Notes: a model not told the origin generated them from the letters alone. 64,000 nt of DNA from Pedobacter chinensis (GCF_003339865.1 NZ_QPKV01000003.1:806001-870000), one strand, 5' to 3'; counted from the first letter of the stretch, positions 25,415 through 35,239 are shown. Numbers and translations are program-made.

Positions 25415-27067
25415 TTAAATCTTCTTTGTGGTGATATAAAACAGCGGATCGGCTTTAAAATTATCAGTGGTTATATTTTTATCAACCTTAATTGTTTTCC
25501 AATTGTTTGTTGGCTTAATTAAAGTGTATGTTCCGTTTTTTAATGTTACCCGAACTGGCATGTCGAAATCTTTCACGTCTGTTACCCATCGATAAGAAAG
25601 TAAACTATTATTGATCTTATATTCCAATACCGGAATTTGGGTATAACGTAAATATTGATCGAATATCTTGTTCAGTTTTAATCCACTTTGTTTAGCAATA
25701 TAATTTTCAATTTCTGCCGTGGTTACGGTTTTGTGATAAAAAGTTTTATTCAAACCACGAAGGATCTGTCTGAATTTTTCATCATTATTAATTAACTGGC
25801 GAATGGTATGGATTAAATTTGCACCTTTTGGGTACATATCGCCCGACCCTTCTTTATTAACCCCATAAGGTCCAATTAGCGGAATATCATTTCGAATGCC
25901 TTTTCTAATTCCAATGACATATTCATTTCCTGAGGCTTTGCTATCGGTACATTCAGTAAAGAGCGTTTCGGAATAATTTGTAAATCCCTCGTGTATCCAC
26001 ATATCAGCAATGTCTTTTGATGTGATATTATTCCCAAACCATTCGTGCCCGCTTTCATGAATGGTAATGAAATCCCATTTTAAGCCATGTCCGGTGCCAC
26101 TTAAATCTCTTCCCAAGTAACCTTTCATAAACTTATTGCCATAAGCTACAGCACTCTGGTGTTCCATTCCTAAATGCGGTGCCTGAACTAGTTTATAACC
26201 GTCTTTATACCAGGGGTAAGGTCCAAACCAGTACTCGAAACATTTCAACATTGGTTTAACATCAGCATCCCAGTGTGGGCGAGCTTTAGCGCTATCCACT
26301 TGTAAAGCCCAATAATCGATGGTCAATTTTCCGTTCTCGCCATCGAAGCTATCTTCCCAATGAGAATATTTGCCAATGTAAAAGGATACATCATAATTAT
26401 TGATCGGATTGCTTACAAACCAATTATATTGTTTGTATCCATCTGCCTGGTCTACTGTATTTCTTAATCTTCCATTTGATACTTCCTGTAAAGTATTTGG
26501 CACACTGATACTGATCAACATACTGTCTACCTCGTCACTTTGATGATCTTTGTTTGGCCACCATACGCTTGCTCCAAGCCCCTGGCATGCTACGGAAACA
26601 AACGGATTGCCCGCTGAATCTTTCTTAAAAATAAAGCCGCCATCCCATGGTGGGTTTTTGGCAACAATGGGATTTCCTGAGTAAAATACAGTGAATTTAT
26701 CTTTGCTGCCTTTTTTTATTATAGTAGGAAACGTTACAAAAACAGCATTATATTCACGGGTAAAAGATAGGTTTGTACCATTGTATACCACTTTCTCAAC
26801 TTTTAAGTTTGAAAAAAGATCGAACTGTAACTTGCTAAAATCTTGTGTTGCCGTAAATGCAAATTCATTACTTCCGCTAACTGATTTCTGATCAATGTCG
26901 ATTTTAACATCCAAATGGTAGTAGTTAATGTCGTAGCAGGTTCGCAATGGAGTAAGTGTTCCCCTAAGGCTGTCGGCACGGGAATTTATCTGGTTTTTGC
27001 CTAGCATTTGAGCACTTGCATTTGTAATGTATAGTGCAAAAGCAAAAAGGATGAGGAGTTTTTTCAT
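25415..27067 (-). CDS. M1-family zinc metallopeptidase, exported
   Basis: This 550-aa aminopeptidase-type enzyme has a signal peptide ending near NASAQ (residue 20). The zinc site HESGHEW is at residues 337-343, with the third ligand Glu360 in WIHEGFTNYSE. The exopeptidase motif is GMEHQSAV at 300-307, in place of the classical GAMEN. Only the N-terminal beta domain (25-235) and catalytic domain are present, followed by a short region, so it is shorter than full four-domain aminopeptidase N. It probably digests peptides in the periplasm or outside the cell. The palindromic repeat at 27086 separates it from the gene behind it. Confidence 0.92.
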   Translation of the reverse strand: MKKLLILFAFALYITNASAQMLGKNQINSRADSLRGTLTPLRTCYDINYYHLDVKIDIDQKSVSGSNEFAFTATQDFSKLQFDLFSNLKVEKVVYNGTNLSFTREYNAVFVTFPTIIKKGSKDKFTVFYSGNPIVAKNPPWDGGFIFKKDSAGNPFVSVACQGLGASVWWPNKDHQSDEVDSMLISISVPNTLQEVSNGRLRNTVDQADGYKQYNWFVSNPINNYDVSFYIGKYSHWEDSFDGENGKLTIDYWALQVDSAKARPHWDADVKPMLKCFEYWFGPYPWYKDGYKLVQAPHLGMEHQSAVAYGNKFMKGYLGRDLSGTGHGLKWDFITIHESGHEWFGNNITSKDIADMWIHEGFTNYSETLFTECTDSKASGNEYVIGIRKGIRNDIPLIGPYGVNKEGSGDMYPKGANLIHTIRQLINNDEKFRQILRGLNKTFYHKTVTTAEIENYIAKQSGLKLNKIFDQYLRYTQIPVLEYKINNSLLSYRWVTDVKDFDMPVRVTLKNGTYTLIKPTNNWKTIKVDKNITTDNFKADPLFYITTKKI

Positions 27068-27085
27068 TTATTTTTTAAGTTTTCC

Positions 27086-27165
27086 CGTCATTGCGAGGTA
27101 CGAAGCAATCTTTTATGCTATATAAAACATTTAATGGTAAGATTGCTTCGTACCTCGCAATGACG
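27086..27165. repeat. Dispersed palindromic repeat, copy D (perfect arms)
   Basis: This 80-bp element is the best copy. The first 27 bases (CGTCATTGCGAGGTACGAAG then CAATCTT) are a perfect inverted repeat of the last 27, around a 26-base A/T-rich centre. It could form a long hairpin or be a miniature mobile element. Confidence 0.9.
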
Positions 27166-27229
27166 ACTGCCAAATATGCGTTTTTATTTTTAGGTTTTTT
27201 AAAATTTGCTTAATTGACCCACAAGCACT

Positions 27230-29098
27230 TTATTTTAAAACTGAAACAGTGATGTATGAACTGTTGTGTACATCGTGGTAAATTTTGTGTGTCGCTTTTT
27301 GGAAATCGCCTGGCTCTGCCTGATAAATATCCATAAATTTCTGTGGATTCCGGTCTGCTAAGGGGAACCATGAGTTTTGGATTTGGATCATTATTTTATG
27401 GCCTTTTTTAAAAGTATGAGCAACATCGGGCAATGGATAATTAACTTTTGTTATCGCATCCGGAACAAATGGCTCTGGTTTTTCGAAGCTGTTTCGATAT
27501 TTGCCACGCATAATCTCTCCACGCACCAGCATTTCATAACCGCCCATAACAAGATTTTTCGGATTTGGAACCGGATTTGGTGCATCTTCAGGATAAACAT
27601 CAATTAATTTGACCACATAATCGGCATCAGTTCCGGTTGTAGAAACAACTAAATTAGCCAATACAGGGCCAGTTAATGTAATATCTTCTGTTAGTGCATC
27701 AGTTTGGTAAGTTTTAACATCTGGCCTGCGAGCCGCAAAACGCTGATCATCGATCATGTATTCACGGGTACGTTTTGCCTGGATGCCATCCTGGTAAGGA
27801 ACCGGATTATTTGGATCACTTACATATTCATCCCAACTATCGGTTCTTCCCACCTTTTCAAAACTCAGTTTTCCGTTAGGCTGAAGATATAGATTTTTCG
27901 TTTCCACCTCTTGCGGTGGCCATGAATTGAATTTTTTCCACTCATTGCTGCCTGTTACAAAAATATTAGCCTCGGCGGCATTGAAGTCTCCCTCTCCCTT
28001 TAAGTAATATTTGAAGAAAGGTAATTCATATTGCTGCTGGTAATCGATACTCGTGGTTTTACCAAACTGGATATCTCCAAAATAAGAGCCATCACTACGT
28101 ACCCAACCTCCATGGAACCATGGCCCTGCAACTAAAATATTATTAGCGCCGGGATTCTGTTTCTCAATAGCTTTATAGGTATCGAAAGTTCCATAAGCAT
28201 CTTCGGCATCGAAAAAGCCACCCACAACCATTACTGCTGGTTTTACATTCTTTAAGTGTGGTGTAATCAATCTTGCCTTCCAAAAGGTATCTAAATTCGG
28301 ATGTTTAAACAGGTCATTCCAAAACTTAATGCTATCTGCAAAGTATTTATCTTTTAAATTTTTAACCGAACCTGATTCCAGATAAAAACGGTAATTATCC
28401 TGAATGGGGAACTGGAAGCCCTTCGGACCTTTATCTGGTGTGATCGGCTTCGGACGAGGAACCCCAAAGCTGCTCATAAAACTAAAAGCATCCATTAAAA
28501 ATAATGTGCCACGGTGGTGAAAATCATCTCCCATAAACCAATCGGTAACTGGTGCTTGTGGCGAAACGGCTTTTAATGATGAGTGTGCATTTGGTAGTGA
28601 TGTTGTAGAATAAAATCCCGGGTAAGAGATGCCATAAATTCCTGCTTTTCCGTTATTTCCTTTTATGTTTTTTACCAACCAATCAATGGTATCATAAGTG
28701 TCAGTGCTTTCATCGATATCTTTTTTGCCCTTTTTAGTTGTCTGCGGACGGATATCTTCGAATTTTCCTTCGCTCATCCAGCGCCCGCGAACATCCTGAT
28801 AAACGAAAATAAATCCTTCATGCATCATTGCCGGGAAATTTCCTAAACTGAGTTTGTACTTATCCTCACCATATGGGGCAACAGTATATGGTGTGCGGTT
28901 GATCAGAAAGGGGTATTTTTTGGTTTGATTTTTGGGTATATAAATAGAAGTAAAGAGTTTTGCCCCATCACGCATGGGGATCTGGCGTTCTATTTTGGTA
29001 TAGTTCTCTCTTACATAAGCCGAATCAGTTTGCTGAGCCAATAATTCATTTGAAATAAACAGAGAAAATAGAAGGCAGAAAATTTTTGTAAAGTTCAT
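27230..29098 (-). CDS. CocE/NonD-family serine hydrolase (peptidase S15-like), exported
   Basis: This 622-aa protein has a signal peptide ending near LLAQ (residue 22), then an alpha/beta hydrolase domain. The nucleophile motif is GISYPGFYS near residue 150. Preceding segments YQDVRGRWMSEGKF and TIDWLVKN are typical of the CocE/NonD group. The C-terminal third forms the X-Pro dipeptidyl-peptidase C-terminal jelly-roll (TLTGPVLANLVVSTTGTDAD, then VKLIDVYPEDAP). Known members are X-Pro dipeptidases, cocaine esterase and glutaryl-7-ACA acylases, and the substrate here is unknown. It is probably periplasmic and involved in scavenging. Confidence 0.9.
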   Translation of the reverse strand: MNFTKIFCLLFSLFISNELLAQQTDSAYVRENYTKIERQIPMRDGAKLFTSIYIPKNQTKKYPFLINRTPYTVAPYGEDKYKLSLGNFPAMMHEGFIFVYQDVRGRWMSEGKFEDIRPQTTKKGKKDIDESTDTYDTIDWLVKNIKGNNGKAGIYGISYPGFYSTTSLPNAHSSLKAVSPQAPVTDWFMGDDFHHRGTLFLMDAFSFMSSFGVPRPKPITPDKGPKGFQFPIQDNYRFYLESGSVKNLKDKYFADSIKFWNDLFKHPNLDTFWKARLITPHLKNVKPAVMVVGGFFDAEDAYGTFDTYKAIEKQNPGANNILVAGPWFHGGWVRSDGSYFGDIQFGKTTSIDYQQQYELPFFKYYLKGEGDFNAAEANIFVTGSNEWKKFNSWPPQEVETKNLYLQPNGKLSFEKVGRTDSWDEYVSDPNNPVPYQDGIQAKRTREYMIDDQRFAARRPDVKTYQTDALTEDITLTGPVLANLVVSTTGTDADYVVKLIDVYPEDAPNPVPNPKNLVMGGYEMLVRGEIMRGKYRNSFEKPEPFVPDAITKVNYPLPDVAHTFKKGHKIMIQIQNSWFPLADRNPQKFMDIYQAEPGDFQKATHKIYHDVHNSSYITVSVLK

Positions 29099-29291
29099 TA
29101 AGATTAGTTTTTTAGGGATGAAATTTAAATATAGGCGATTATGAATTGATTATAAAAATCTTCCCGTAAAAGGTTTGTTAGTAATGAATAAAGATTCGTC
29201 ATCATTTTATCAAAATTTAGTTAAAAGACGTTAAGGGATAATCTTTTAGGAATTTTCATCGTCATATAAATAATTGAATTAAACACACAAC

Positions 29292-30173
29292 ATGAAAAGG
29301 TTATTAAATAAAAGATTGGTTGTTTTCGCTGCAGCAGCGATGATTACAACATTAAGCTTAGAAAGCGTTTTTGCTCAAAGACCAAGTAGAGGCGGTGGTG
29401 GTGTTTCTTCAGGTGGAGGGGCGAGATCAGGTGCTGTTTCTCCATCAAGAGGTGGCGGAATTTCCAGAGGACCATCTATACAAGGACCATCAAACAATAG
29501 AATTTCCCAGGCACCGAACAGAAGTGGTTACAGTCCGGCTCCAGGTAGAACAAGTGTACGACCAGAACGCCCAGGTTATAGTTATAATCGTCCGGGTGTA
29601 AATTATCGCCCGGGATACGGCTATAGGCCGGGTTATGGTTATCGTCCAGGTTTTGGAAGACCTTTCTACAGACCTTATTATAGCTATTATAATTTTTACA
29701 GGCCATTTTTAGGATTCAGAATTGGCGTTTTACCTTATGGTTATTATCCATTTTACTACGGTGCCAATCAATTTTACTATTCAGGAGGATTATTCTATCA
29801 ACAAAATAATGATCAGTATGAAGTGGTAGCTCCGCCTGTTGGTGCAGAAGTACCTAGCTTACCTCAGGATGCTAACCTGGTTACAATTAATGGCGTTGAT
29901 TATTATGAATATAAAGGTGTTTATTATACCCAAAGTCAAAATGCCGATGGAAAAACAGTTTATGTGGTTGCTGGTAAAGATGGTGTATTAAATACAGATA
30001 ACGGTCCGGCTGATACGCATCAAATTGGCGATATCATCACAAAGCTGCCAGAAGGATGCAGAGCAGTTACGATCAAAAATGAGAAGTATTTTGTTTCTCC
30101 TGATGATGTTTATTATGAAGAAGTGGTGGATGGGAATAACATTTCCTACCGTGTAATTGGTAAGTTGTTTTAA
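29292..30173 (+). CDS. Exported Gly/Arg/Pro/Tyr-rich protein (DUF6515-like)
   Basis: This 293-aa protein has a signal peptide ending near VFAQ (residue 29). A low-complexity region at about 30-125 is rich in Gly, Ser, Arg and Pro, with repeats of the form YRPGYG at residues 105-120. A Tyr/Phe-rich stretch (about 125-165) comes next, followed by a conserved module YEVVAPPVGAEVPSLP near residue 180. Two related strands, VTINGVDYYEYKGVYYTQ and AVTIKNEKYFVSPDDVYYEE, complete the C-terminus. This architecture is that of DUF6515-type Bacteroidota envelope proteins, whose function is unknown. A strong terminator follows. Confidence 0.75.
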   Translation: MKRLLNKRLVVFAAAAMITTLSLESVFAQRPSRGGGGVSSGGGARSGAVSPSRGGGISRGPSIQGPSNNRISQAPNRSGYSPAPGRTSVRPERPGYSYNRPGVNYRPGYGYRPGYGYRPGFGRPFYRPYYSYYNFYRPFLGFRIGVLPYGYYPFYYGANQFYYSGGLFYQQNNDQYEVVAPPVGAEVPSLPQDANLVTINGVDYYEYKGVYYTQSQNADGKTVYVVAGKDGVLNTDNGPADTHQIGDIITKLPEGCRAVTIKNEKYFVSPDDVYYEEVVDGNNISYRVIGKLF

Positions 30174-30191
30174 TCATTCGCATGAAATGAT

Positions 30192-30226
30192 ATAAGCCGT
30201 TCTGATATTAATTTAGAACGGCTTAT
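30192..30226 (+). terminator. Intrinsic terminator after the DUF6515-like gene
   Basis: A perfect 12-bp stem (ATAAGCCGTTCT with its complement) and 11-base loop is followed by TTGTTTT, 19 bases after the stop. Confidence 0.82.
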
Positions 30227-30349
30227 TTGTTTTCGACTATTTTCTGGAAGATTTGCTAAGTTTTATATCCTGCACAATTTAGGAAGTTGATAAAATTTTT
30301 ATCAGGCTCTTAATCAAATTCAATACTTTTACTGATAAAATATTTCGAT

Positions 30350-31513
30350 TTGAAAAAAATATCCTTGAAAATCTCCCTTTTCTCTTTTGCTGTTATTGTA
30401 ATATTTGCCTCTTGTTCTGCAACAAAAAATGTTGCAATTAAACAAAAGGAAACATCAATTTCTTCAATTAAATTCTTAAGTGAATACATTATGCCACTTA
30501 ACGATACTTTTCAAAATACTTTGGTTGGTGGTTTGTCGGGGATTGATTACGATTTGAAAAATGATCAATATTATATGATCAGTGATGATCCATCTCAATA
30601 CAGTCCGGCCAGAATATATACAGCTAAAATTGATATTAAGGAAAACAAAATTGATACAATCAGGCTTACGGGTGTTACTTTTATTTTACAGGAAGATGGT
30701 ACACCATATCCTAAATATCAGTACGGTAAAAATTCAAAAGCCGATGGGGAATCTGTTCGGTACAATCCGTTAAAAAATACTTTCGTATGGAGTAATGAAG
30801 GTGAGCGTTTATATCGCCCAACCGATACCACTATCGTTCAGCCAGCTGTAACTTTTATTTCTACATCGGGAAAATTTTTAGATACTATTCCTTTACCAAC
30901 TGGGTTTCATATTACTAAACAGGAATACGGTGTGAGGAAAAATGCCTTTTTTGAGGGTTTAAGTTATGCCGATGACTATAAAACACTGTATGCGAGTTTA
31001 GAAGAACCTCTTTACCAGGATGGAAACCAGGCTGCGTTTGAATATGATAAGGCACTGACGAGGATTTTAAAATTCGATGTAGAGAAGAAAAAAAATACGG
31101 CTCAATATGCTTACAATTTGGATGCCATGCCGATAAAACCAACCGTGGAAAGCGATTGGAATATTAATGGGATCTCAGAAATATTGGCTGTTAATAGTCA
31201 CACCCTTCTGGTAATGGAAAGAGCCTGGGCAAAAGGACGCGACGACCACTCTTTTGTAAAGCTTTATCTGGTTGATTTAAATGGTGCAGAAAATGTGATC
31301 AACAATCCATCGTTTATTAACAACCCGCCAAAACCATTAGTAAAGAAATTGCTTTTTGATTTTGATACGCTGAATCGACATATCGATAATTTCGAAGGCA
31401 TAACCTTTGGTCCGAAATTGCCCAATGGACATAACTCTCTTGTTTTTTGTGTGGATAACAATTTCGGTAAAACACAAACTCAACAGTTTTTCTTATTTGA
31501 GATTATACCTTAA
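30350..31513 (+). CDS. Esterase-like activity of phytase family lipoprotein
   Basis: This 387-aa protein starts at a TTG with a lipoprotein signal (MKKISLKISLFSF... lipobox FASC at about residues 19-22). The rest is a six-bladed propeller-like domain of the phytase-like esterase family: GGLSGIDYDLKNDQYYMISD near residue 58, KADGESVRYNPLKNTFVWSNEGER near 125, and NGISEILAVNSHTLLVMER near 265. IDNFEGITFGP is found near 345. The family is named for weak esterase activity in a few members, and the natural substrate is not known. It should be lipid-anchored and face the periplasm or surface. The HAD gene lies 53 bases downstream. Confidence 0.83.
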   Translation: MKKISLKISLFSFAVIVIFASCSATKNVAIKQKETSISSIKFLSEYIMPLNDTFQNTLVGGLSGIDYDLKNDQYYMISDDPSQYSPARIYTAKIDIKENKIDTIRLTGVTFILQEDGTPYPKYQYGKNSKADGESVRYNPLKNTFVWSNEGERLYRPTDTTIVQPAVTFISTSGKFLDTIPLPTGFHITKQEYGVRKNAFFEGLSYADDYKTLYASLEEPLYQDGNQAAFEYDKALTRILKFDVEKKKNTAQYAYNLDAMPIKPTVESDWNINGISEILAVNSHTLLVMERAWAKGRDDHSFVKLYLVDLNGAENVINNPSFINNPPKPLVKKLLFDFDTLNRHIDNFEGITFGPKLPNGHNSLVFCVDNNFGKTQTQQFFLFEIIP

Positions 31514-31566
31514 TGAGTGCGAAATTAGCATGCAACGTAGAAGATCAGTAATATAAATAGAATAAG

Positions 31567-32235
31567 ATGAGTAAGATAAAAGCCCTGTTGTTTGATTTAG
31601 ATGGAACATTAATTGACTCTGAAAAGTTTCATTTCGACTGTTGGAACGAGTTTCTGTGTCAGTATAAAGTTTCACTTGATTTTAAGGATTGGCTAACAAA
31701 TTATGCCGGTATTCCCTTACCGCAAAATGCCAAAACGATTATCGACAGATACAAAATTGATGAGGAACTGGCGCATTTTATTGATAGGAGAGAGCGAATC
31801 ACTTTCGATGGATTCAAGACAAAAGATATCGAATTAATGCCATTTGCTTTGGAGTTTATCCAGTTTTTCTACGAAAAAGGACTTAAGCTTGCTGTGGTTA
31901 CGGCCAGTCCAAGAATTGATGTTGAGGCCGTTTTTGAAAGAAACGGATTGGCTAAATATTTCAGCTTGTTTGTTACCAGAACAGATGTGACCAAAAGTAA
32001 ACCGGACCCAGAGAGTTACAATATTTGCGTTGAAAAATTAGGTTTCGCAAAAGAAGAATGCCTTGTATTTGAAGACACTATTAATGGCGTAAAATCGGCT
32101 ATGGCGGCTGGAATTACCTGTTACGCCATTCAAAACAATATTAGAGCACACCAAAAGTTAAGAATTGCCGATCAACTGTTTCTGAATTTCGCTAATGTTA
32201 AAGATTACATGATTCAAAATAAATTAATTGATTAG
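31567..32235 (+). CDS. HAD-superfamily phosphatase (beta-phosphoglucomutase-like)
   Basis: This 222-aa HAD hydrolase shows motif I DLDGTLIDSE near residue 10 with the nucleophilic aspartate. Motif II lies in AVVTASPR near 118. Motif III is the lysine in SKPDPESY near 144, and motif IV is VFEDTINGVKSAMAAG near 168. The alpha-helical cap inserted after motif I marks subfamily IA, as in beta-phosphoglucomutases and sugar-phosphate phosphatases. The substrate cannot be assigned. It follows the phytase-like gene on the same strand and precedes the dihydrolipoyl dehydrogenase, which has its own promoter. Confidence 0.9.
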   Translation: MSKIKALLFDLDGTLIDSEKFHFDCWNEFLCQYKVSLDFKDWLTNYAGIPLPQNAKTIIDRYKIDEELAHFIDRRERITFDGFKTKDIELMPFALEFIQFFYEKGLKLAVVTASPRIDVEAVFERNGLAKYFSLFVTRTDVTKSKPDPESYNICVEKLGFAKEECLVFEDTINGVKSAMAAGITCYAIQNNIRAHQKLRIADQLFLNFANVKDYMIQNKLID

Positions 32236-32397
32236 CGTTAAAATGACTTGGTTCACATAGATGTTACAGATAATGATGTTTATGGATATTTCTATCATTG
32301 CTTAACCTTATTAAGGGGCTCTCCTGAATCCAGCTGATTTTACTTCATCATGGCTTTAAGATCGGCTTTTTACCTTTTACCTTAAGCCTTTTTTCCC

Positions 32398-32405
32398 TAC
32401 ATTTG
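32398..32405 (+). promoter_or_regulatory. Bacteroidota -7 element (TACATTTG) of the lpd gene
   Basis: This is an exact TAnnTTTG match. It overlaps the TTG (32403) that would otherwise be the longest start of the dihydrolipoyl dehydrogenase frame, so the real start must be the ATG at 32430. Confidence 0.6.
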
Positions 32406-32429
32406 GGCAATCAAAATTCTCAAAAAATT

Positions 32430-33836
32430 ATGCAATACGATGTCGTTGTTATCGGTTCAGGGCCGGGCGGTTATGTAGGCGCAATCCGTTGTGCTCAGTT
32501 AGGTTTAAAAACTGCAGTTATTGAAAAATATAAAACCTTTGGAGGCACTTGCTTAAATGTAGGTTGTATTCCTTCAAAAGCATTGTTAGATTCTTCAGAG
32601 CATTATCATAACGCTGCTCATACCTTTACCACCCATGGCATTGATCTTAAAAATCTTAAGGTTAACATGCCACAAATGATTGCTCGTAAAGACGATGTTG
32701 TTGCACAAAATACAGCTGGTATCACTTATTTATTCAAGAAAAATAAAATTGATTCTTATGAAGGCGTTGGTTCTTTTGTAGATAAAAACACAATTTTGAT
32801 TACTAAGGCTGATGGTTCTACTGAAACTTTAACCGCTAAAAATGTAATCATTGCTACGGGATCTAAACCAACAGCTTTGCCATTTTTGCCAATCGATAAG
32901 AAACGGATCATTACTTCAACCGAAGCCTTAAATATTAAAGAAGTTCCTAAAACAATGGTTGTAATCGGTGGTGGTGTAATCGGATTAGAATTGGGTTCTG
33001 TTTACGCTCGTTTAGGTACTAAAGTTTCTGTGGTAGAATTTTTACCATCTATCATAGGCACTATGGATGCCGGTTTGGGTAAAGAACTTCAACGTGTGCT
33101 AAAGAAAACCTTAGGCATGGAATTTTACATGGGGCACAAAGTTACTGGTGCAACCACTAAAGGCAAAACAGTAACCGTAACCGCCGATACTCCAAAAGGT
33201 GAATCAATCTCTTTAGAAGCTGATTACTGTATTGTTGCGGTTGGTCGTACCGCTTACACTGAGGGTTTAGGTCTAGATAAAATCGGAATCACGGTAGAAG
33301 AAAGAGGTAAGAAAATTCCTGTAAATGAACATTTGGAAACTTCAGTTAAAGGTGTTTATGCCATTGGAGATGTGATTACTGGTGCAATGTTAGCGCACAA
33401 GGCTGAAGATGAAGGAACTTATGTTGCTGAAACCATCGCCGGACAAAAACCGCACATCAATTATAATTTAATTCCTGGTGTGGTTTATACCTGGCCGGAA
33501 GTTGCATCAGTTGGTTTAACAGAAGAGCAATTAAAAGAAAAAGGAACGAAATATAAAGCAGGCTCATTCCCATTTAAAGCAAGTGGACGTGCGAAAGCAA
33601 GTATGGATACAGATGGTTTCATCAAAGTTTTGGCAGATGCTGCAACTGATGAAGTTTTAGGCGTGCACATGATTGGCCCGCGTGCAGCAGATATGATTGC
33701 TGAGGCTGTGATTGCGATGGAGTTCCGTGCATCGGCAGAAGATATTGCCCGCACTTGCCACGCTCACCCAACTTATACTGAAGCTTTAAAAGAAGCTGCA
33801 TTAGCCGCAACGGATAACAGAGCGATACACATTTAA
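32430..33836 (+). CDS. lpdA: Dihydrolipoyl dehydrogenase
   Basis: This 468-aa FAD enzyme is the E3 component that reoxidises dihydrolipoamide in 2-oxoacid dehydrogenases and the glycine cleavage system (T protein encoded at 4034). The FAD-binding VVVIGSGPGGYVGAIRCAQLG is at the N-terminus, and the redox disulfide GGTCLNVGCIPSK near residue 40. The NAD-binding VVIGGGVIGLELG lies near 182, GDVITGAMLAHKAEDEG near 314, and the catalytic dyad CHAHPTYTEALKEAA near 445. The longer TTG start at 32403 is rejected because it falls within the promoter -7 box. Confidence 0.96.
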   Translation: MQYDVVVIGSGPGGYVGAIRCAQLGLKTAVIEKYKTFGGTCLNVGCIPSKALLDSSEHYHNAAHTFTTHGIDLKNLKVNMPQMIARKDDVVAQNTAGITYLFKKNKIDSYEGVGSFVDKNTILITKADGSTETLTAKNVIIATGSKPTALPFLPIDKKRIITSTEALNIKEVPKTMVVIGGGVIGLELGSVYARLGTKVSVVEFLPSIIGTMDAGLGKELQRVLKKTLGMEFYMGHKVTGATTKGKTVTVTADTPKGESISLEADYCIVAVGRTAYTEGLGLDKIGITVEERGKKIPVNEHLETSVKGVYAIGDVITGAMLAHKAEDEGTYVAETIAGQKPHINYNLIPGVVYTWPEVASVGLTEEQLKEKGTKYKAGSFPFKASGRAKASMDTDGFIKVLADAATDEVLGVHMIGPRAADMIAEAVIAMEFRASAEDIARTCHAHPTYTEALKEAALAATDNRAIHI

Positions 33837-33912
33837 TTGAATAGTTCATTATGCTGAACTTGTTTCAGCATCTATTTTATTGTTATAGATACTGCATTCA
33901 GTTCAATAAATG

Positions 33913-33945
33913 AGAAGCCTCGATAATGGTCGGGGCTTCTTGTTT
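33913..33945 (+). terminator. Intrinsic terminator after lpdA
   Basis: AGAAGCC(T)CG and CG(G)GGCTTCT form a stem with a short loop followed by TGTTT, about 75 bases after the stop. Confidence 0.7.
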
Positions 33946-34036
33946 AATAATTATATCCAAATGATAAACCTTTCTTCCAATTTCCGTTTGATTTAAGGAA
34001 CTTTGCGGCACAATCCCACTCATAAAAAATCAGATT

Positions 34037-35239
34037 TTGGAAGACGTCAATGCAAATCAGAAAATTTTAAAGCAAGAAGAAGTTAAACCTGTACAACCTC
34101 ACAGTTCTCCAAATCGAATTCGCTTAGCTGTTTCATTATTTTATTTTGGTCAGGGCATTGCTTTTGCATCCTGGGCGAGCCGGATTCCTGATATCAAACA
34201 TAGTTTAAATTTATCTGATGGCGAATTAGGAACTATATTATTGGCCCTCCCATTAGGACAGTTGTTGACCATGCCAATTTCTGGCGGTTTGGTTACCAGA
34301 TATGGCAGCAAAACCATTTTGACCATCACTGCTCCACTATACGTTTTAGCCCTGAGCAATCTGGGCTTAGCAACAGCTCCATGGCATCTTGCAGCTTTCC
34401 TTTTCTTGTTTGGTGTAATCGGAAATATGTGTAATATTTCAGTGAATACGCAAGGATCGGAGGCTGAAAAGTTATTTGGCAGGCCCATCATGACTTCATT
34501 TCACGGGGCCTGGAGTATTGCAGGATTTACAGGAGCTTTGATTGGCTTGCTCATGGTTAATCTTCATGTTATCCCGTACCATCATTTCTGGATCATTGTT
34601 GCCCTCATTTTCACTAACATATTTTTTAACTATAAACACCTTGTTCCAGGAAAAGGTGCCAGTGCTGAACGTAAAGGAAAGTTATTTGTTAAGCCAGAGG
34701 GTATACTTCTACAGCTTGGTATTATAGGTTTTTGTAGCATGGCAACTGAGGGCGCCATGTTCGATTGGAGCGGGGTATATTTTAAGGAAATAGTTAAAGC
34801 GCCATCGTCTATGGTCATTTTAGGTTATGCATCTTTTATGGTGATGATGGCCACAGGCCGCTTTGTTGGCGATAAAATTATTGCTAAACTGGGTAGAAAG
34901 AAAACCATTCAAATCAGTGGTTTGATCATTTCCACAGGAATGTTTCTTTCTGTATTTTTACCATATATTGTAACGGCAACAATTGGTTTTATGCTGGTTG
35001 GAATAGGTGTATCGAGTATTGTTCCTACGGTTTATAGCGTAGCAGGGAAAAATGGAAAAGTTTCGGCGGGAATGGCAATAGCAATGGTTTCAAGTGTAAG
35101 TTATTTGGGTTTTCTGATGGGACCACCGTTAATTGGTTACATTTCGGCTTTATCCAGCCTTCAATATTCTTATGCCGTTATTGGTGTTTTTGGTTTGCTT
35201 GTTAGCGTTTTGGTTAGTAAAATTAAGGCTATTGAGTAG
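34037..35239 (+). CDS. Major facilitator superfamily transporter
   Basis: This 400-aa protein has about 12 hydrophobic segments and a cytosolic N-terminus of ~30 polar residues. The conserved loop 2-3 region reads GGLVTRYGSKTI near residue 86. The central loop has NYKHLVPGKGASAERKGKL, and the second-half loop has FVGDKIIAKLGRKKTI. FASWASRIPDIKHSLNLSDGELG near the start is shared with the YbjJ-like MFS group. The substrate is unknown. The start is TTG at 34037, because no ATG occurs in frame before the first membrane helix. Its end overlaps the convergent 35229 gene by 11 bases. Confidence 0.87.
   Translation: MEDVNANQKILKQEEVKPVQPHSSPNRIRLAVSLFYFGQGIAFASWASRIPDIKHSLNLSDGELGTILLALPLGQLLTMPISGGLVTRYGSKTILTITAPLYVLALSNLGLATAPWHLAAFLFLFGVIGNMCNISVNTQGSEAEKLFGRPIMTSFHGAWSIAGFTGALIGLLMVNLHVIPYHHFWIIVALIFTNIFFNYKHLVPGKGASAERKGKLFVKPEGILLQLGIIGFCSMATEGAMFDWSGVYFKEIVKAPSSMVILGYASFMVMMATGRFVGDKIIAKLGRKKTIQISGLIISTGMFLSVFLPYIVTATIGFMLVGIGVSSIVPTVYSVAGKNGKVSAGMAIAMVSSVSYLGFLMGPPLIGYISALSSLQYSYAVIGVFGLLVSVLVSKIKAIE

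Noticed and set aside
25325..25522. 65-codon plus-strand ORF near the M1 peptidase end
   Set aside because: It spans a terminator palindrome and the 3' end of the peptidase gene on the opposite strand.
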